DNA from: Candidatus Zhuqueibacterota bacterium
GTDB taxonomy: Bacteria; Zhuqueibacterota; Zhuqueibacteria; Zhuqueibacterales; Zhuqueibacteraceae
Length of the DNA: 7,265 nt
Assembly: GCA_013361015.1 (NCBI GenBank)
Contig: JABWAN010000262.1
Span: 1-7,265, forward strand
Direction: 5' to 3'
Shown one piece after another: positions 6,953-7,265 of the stretch. The position numbers and the translations under genes are program-made. Each line of letters begins with the position of its first letter. Within the stretch, counting starts at the first letter, position 1. The notes below the pieces were generated by a model. That model saw only the letters and a program-made list of their open reading frames with translations, did not search any database and had not been told where the DNA came from.

Positions 6953-6976
6953 AGGGAAACCCTTCTTTCTAAGGGT
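6953..6976. terminator. Small hairpin(s) between convergent genes
   Basis: ACCCTT (6959-6964) and AAGGGT (6971-6976) form a perfect six-pair stem around CTTTCT. An overlapping alternative pairs AGGG with CCCT at 6953-6963. The site lies between the ends of two convergent genes, where a bidirectional terminator would be useful. Neither side has a clear T-run, so the call is weak. Confidence 0.3.
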
Positions 6977-7006
6977 GTCGTTCAGAAGGTGATTCTTGAT
7001 GAGGCT

Positions 7007-7265
7007 TCAAACAATACGAACTCCGGTTTCGACGATCTCTTCGACAAAAGGATTGTCCAAAGTAAAATCTTCGGGACGGAAAGGATGTGCTTCCAGGCGC
7101 GTGTCAACCTTCAAAATGAACGGGGTGACTTTGCAATGGTCGTTGAATCGAATACCTTCGAACTTGTCGGAGATCAACGCGACATCAATATCGCTCCACT
7201 CGGATTGACTGCCTCGCGCGTAGGAGCCAAAAACGAAGGCTTGGGTGATCGTTAATTCGTGGTTG
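7007..7265 (-). CDS. Minimal nucleotidyltransferase (MNT-type), 5' end outside the window
   Basis: Reading the minus strand from the right edge gives 85 residues ending at TGA (7009-7007). The signature GSYARGSQSEWSDIDVAL is the hallmark of the pol-beta-like minimal nucleotidyltransferases: a GS loop followed by the metal-binding D-x-D, which is Asp25 and Asp27 of the visible part. Asp54 and Glu58 are candidates for the third carboxylate. The tail (HPFRPEDF, then DNPFVEEIVETGVRIV) matches the short C-terminus common in this family, so the gene ends naturally. Only the start, perhaps 10-25 residues, should be missing. Family members act as the antitoxin of HEPN/MNT pairs, where MntA-type enzymes AMPylate the HEPN toxin, but others have unknown roles. 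No HEPN gene lies on its downstream side, where the convergent kinase-fusion gene ends 55 nt away. A partner, if any, lies beyond 7265. Confidence 0.82.
   Translation of the reverse strand, partial: NHELTITQAFVFGSYARGSQSEWSDIDVALISDKFEGIRFNDHCKVTPFILKVDTRLEAHPFRPEDFTLDNPFVEEIVETGVRIV

Noticed and set aside
6989..7255. Plus-strand reading frame of 88 codons at the right end
   Set aside because: It is the complement of the MNT signature on the minus strand, which is far more convincing. The plus-strand translation has no recognisable motif.

Overview
The window comes from a moderately GC-rich bacterial genome, probably a Gram-negative or other diderm-type bacterium with multiheme cytochrome respiration. 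The basis is a membrane-anchored multiheme c-type cytochrome fused to TPRs, next to a surface-glycan-type gene set. That pairing is common in uncultured FCB-group and similar environmental bacteria, but the lineage cannot be fixed from this sequence.

Layout. (1) Positions 2-2653, plus strand: the 3' part of a cytochrome gene. It has three visible membrane segments, five haem-attachment motifs (the first a rare CX4CH), a beta-rich domain with a GHNFPAG motif, and about five TPRs. Its true start lies upstream of the window. (2) Positions 2654-2848: a 195-bp spacer holding a weak hairpin right after the cytochrome stop. Further on is a much stronger 21-position imperfect palindrome flanked by an exact 8-bp direct repeat (ATTTTGCA), just before the next gene. 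(3) Positions 2849-6951, plus strand: a tightly packed three-gene cassette. It encodes a GT-B glycosyltransferase with a GTG start, a two-domain protein ending in an APH-type small-molecule kinase, and a fusion of a nucleotidyltransferase with a thymidylate-kinase-like P-loop kinase. The last gene most likely starts at a TTG that overlaps the previous stop. (4) Positions 6952-7006: a short convergent spacer with small hairpins. (5) Positions 7007-7265, minus strand: the 3' part of a minimal nucleotidyltransferase (MNT) gene whose 5' end lies outside the window.

How the genes may work together. The glycosyltransferase, APH-type kinase and nucleotidyltransferase/TMK-like fusion are spaced as one transcript (9-nt gap, then a 3-nt overlap). 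Two unrelated phosphotransferase folds beside a sugar transferase suggest synthesis or decoration of a phosphorylated cell-surface glycan. This is inference: no substrate can be read from the sequence. The cytochrome is probably a separate unit. The minus-strand MNT resembles HEPN-associated antitoxin nucleotidyltransferases, but any HEPN partner would lie beyond the right edge.

I see no tRNA, rRNA, CRISPR array, transposase or phage gene.
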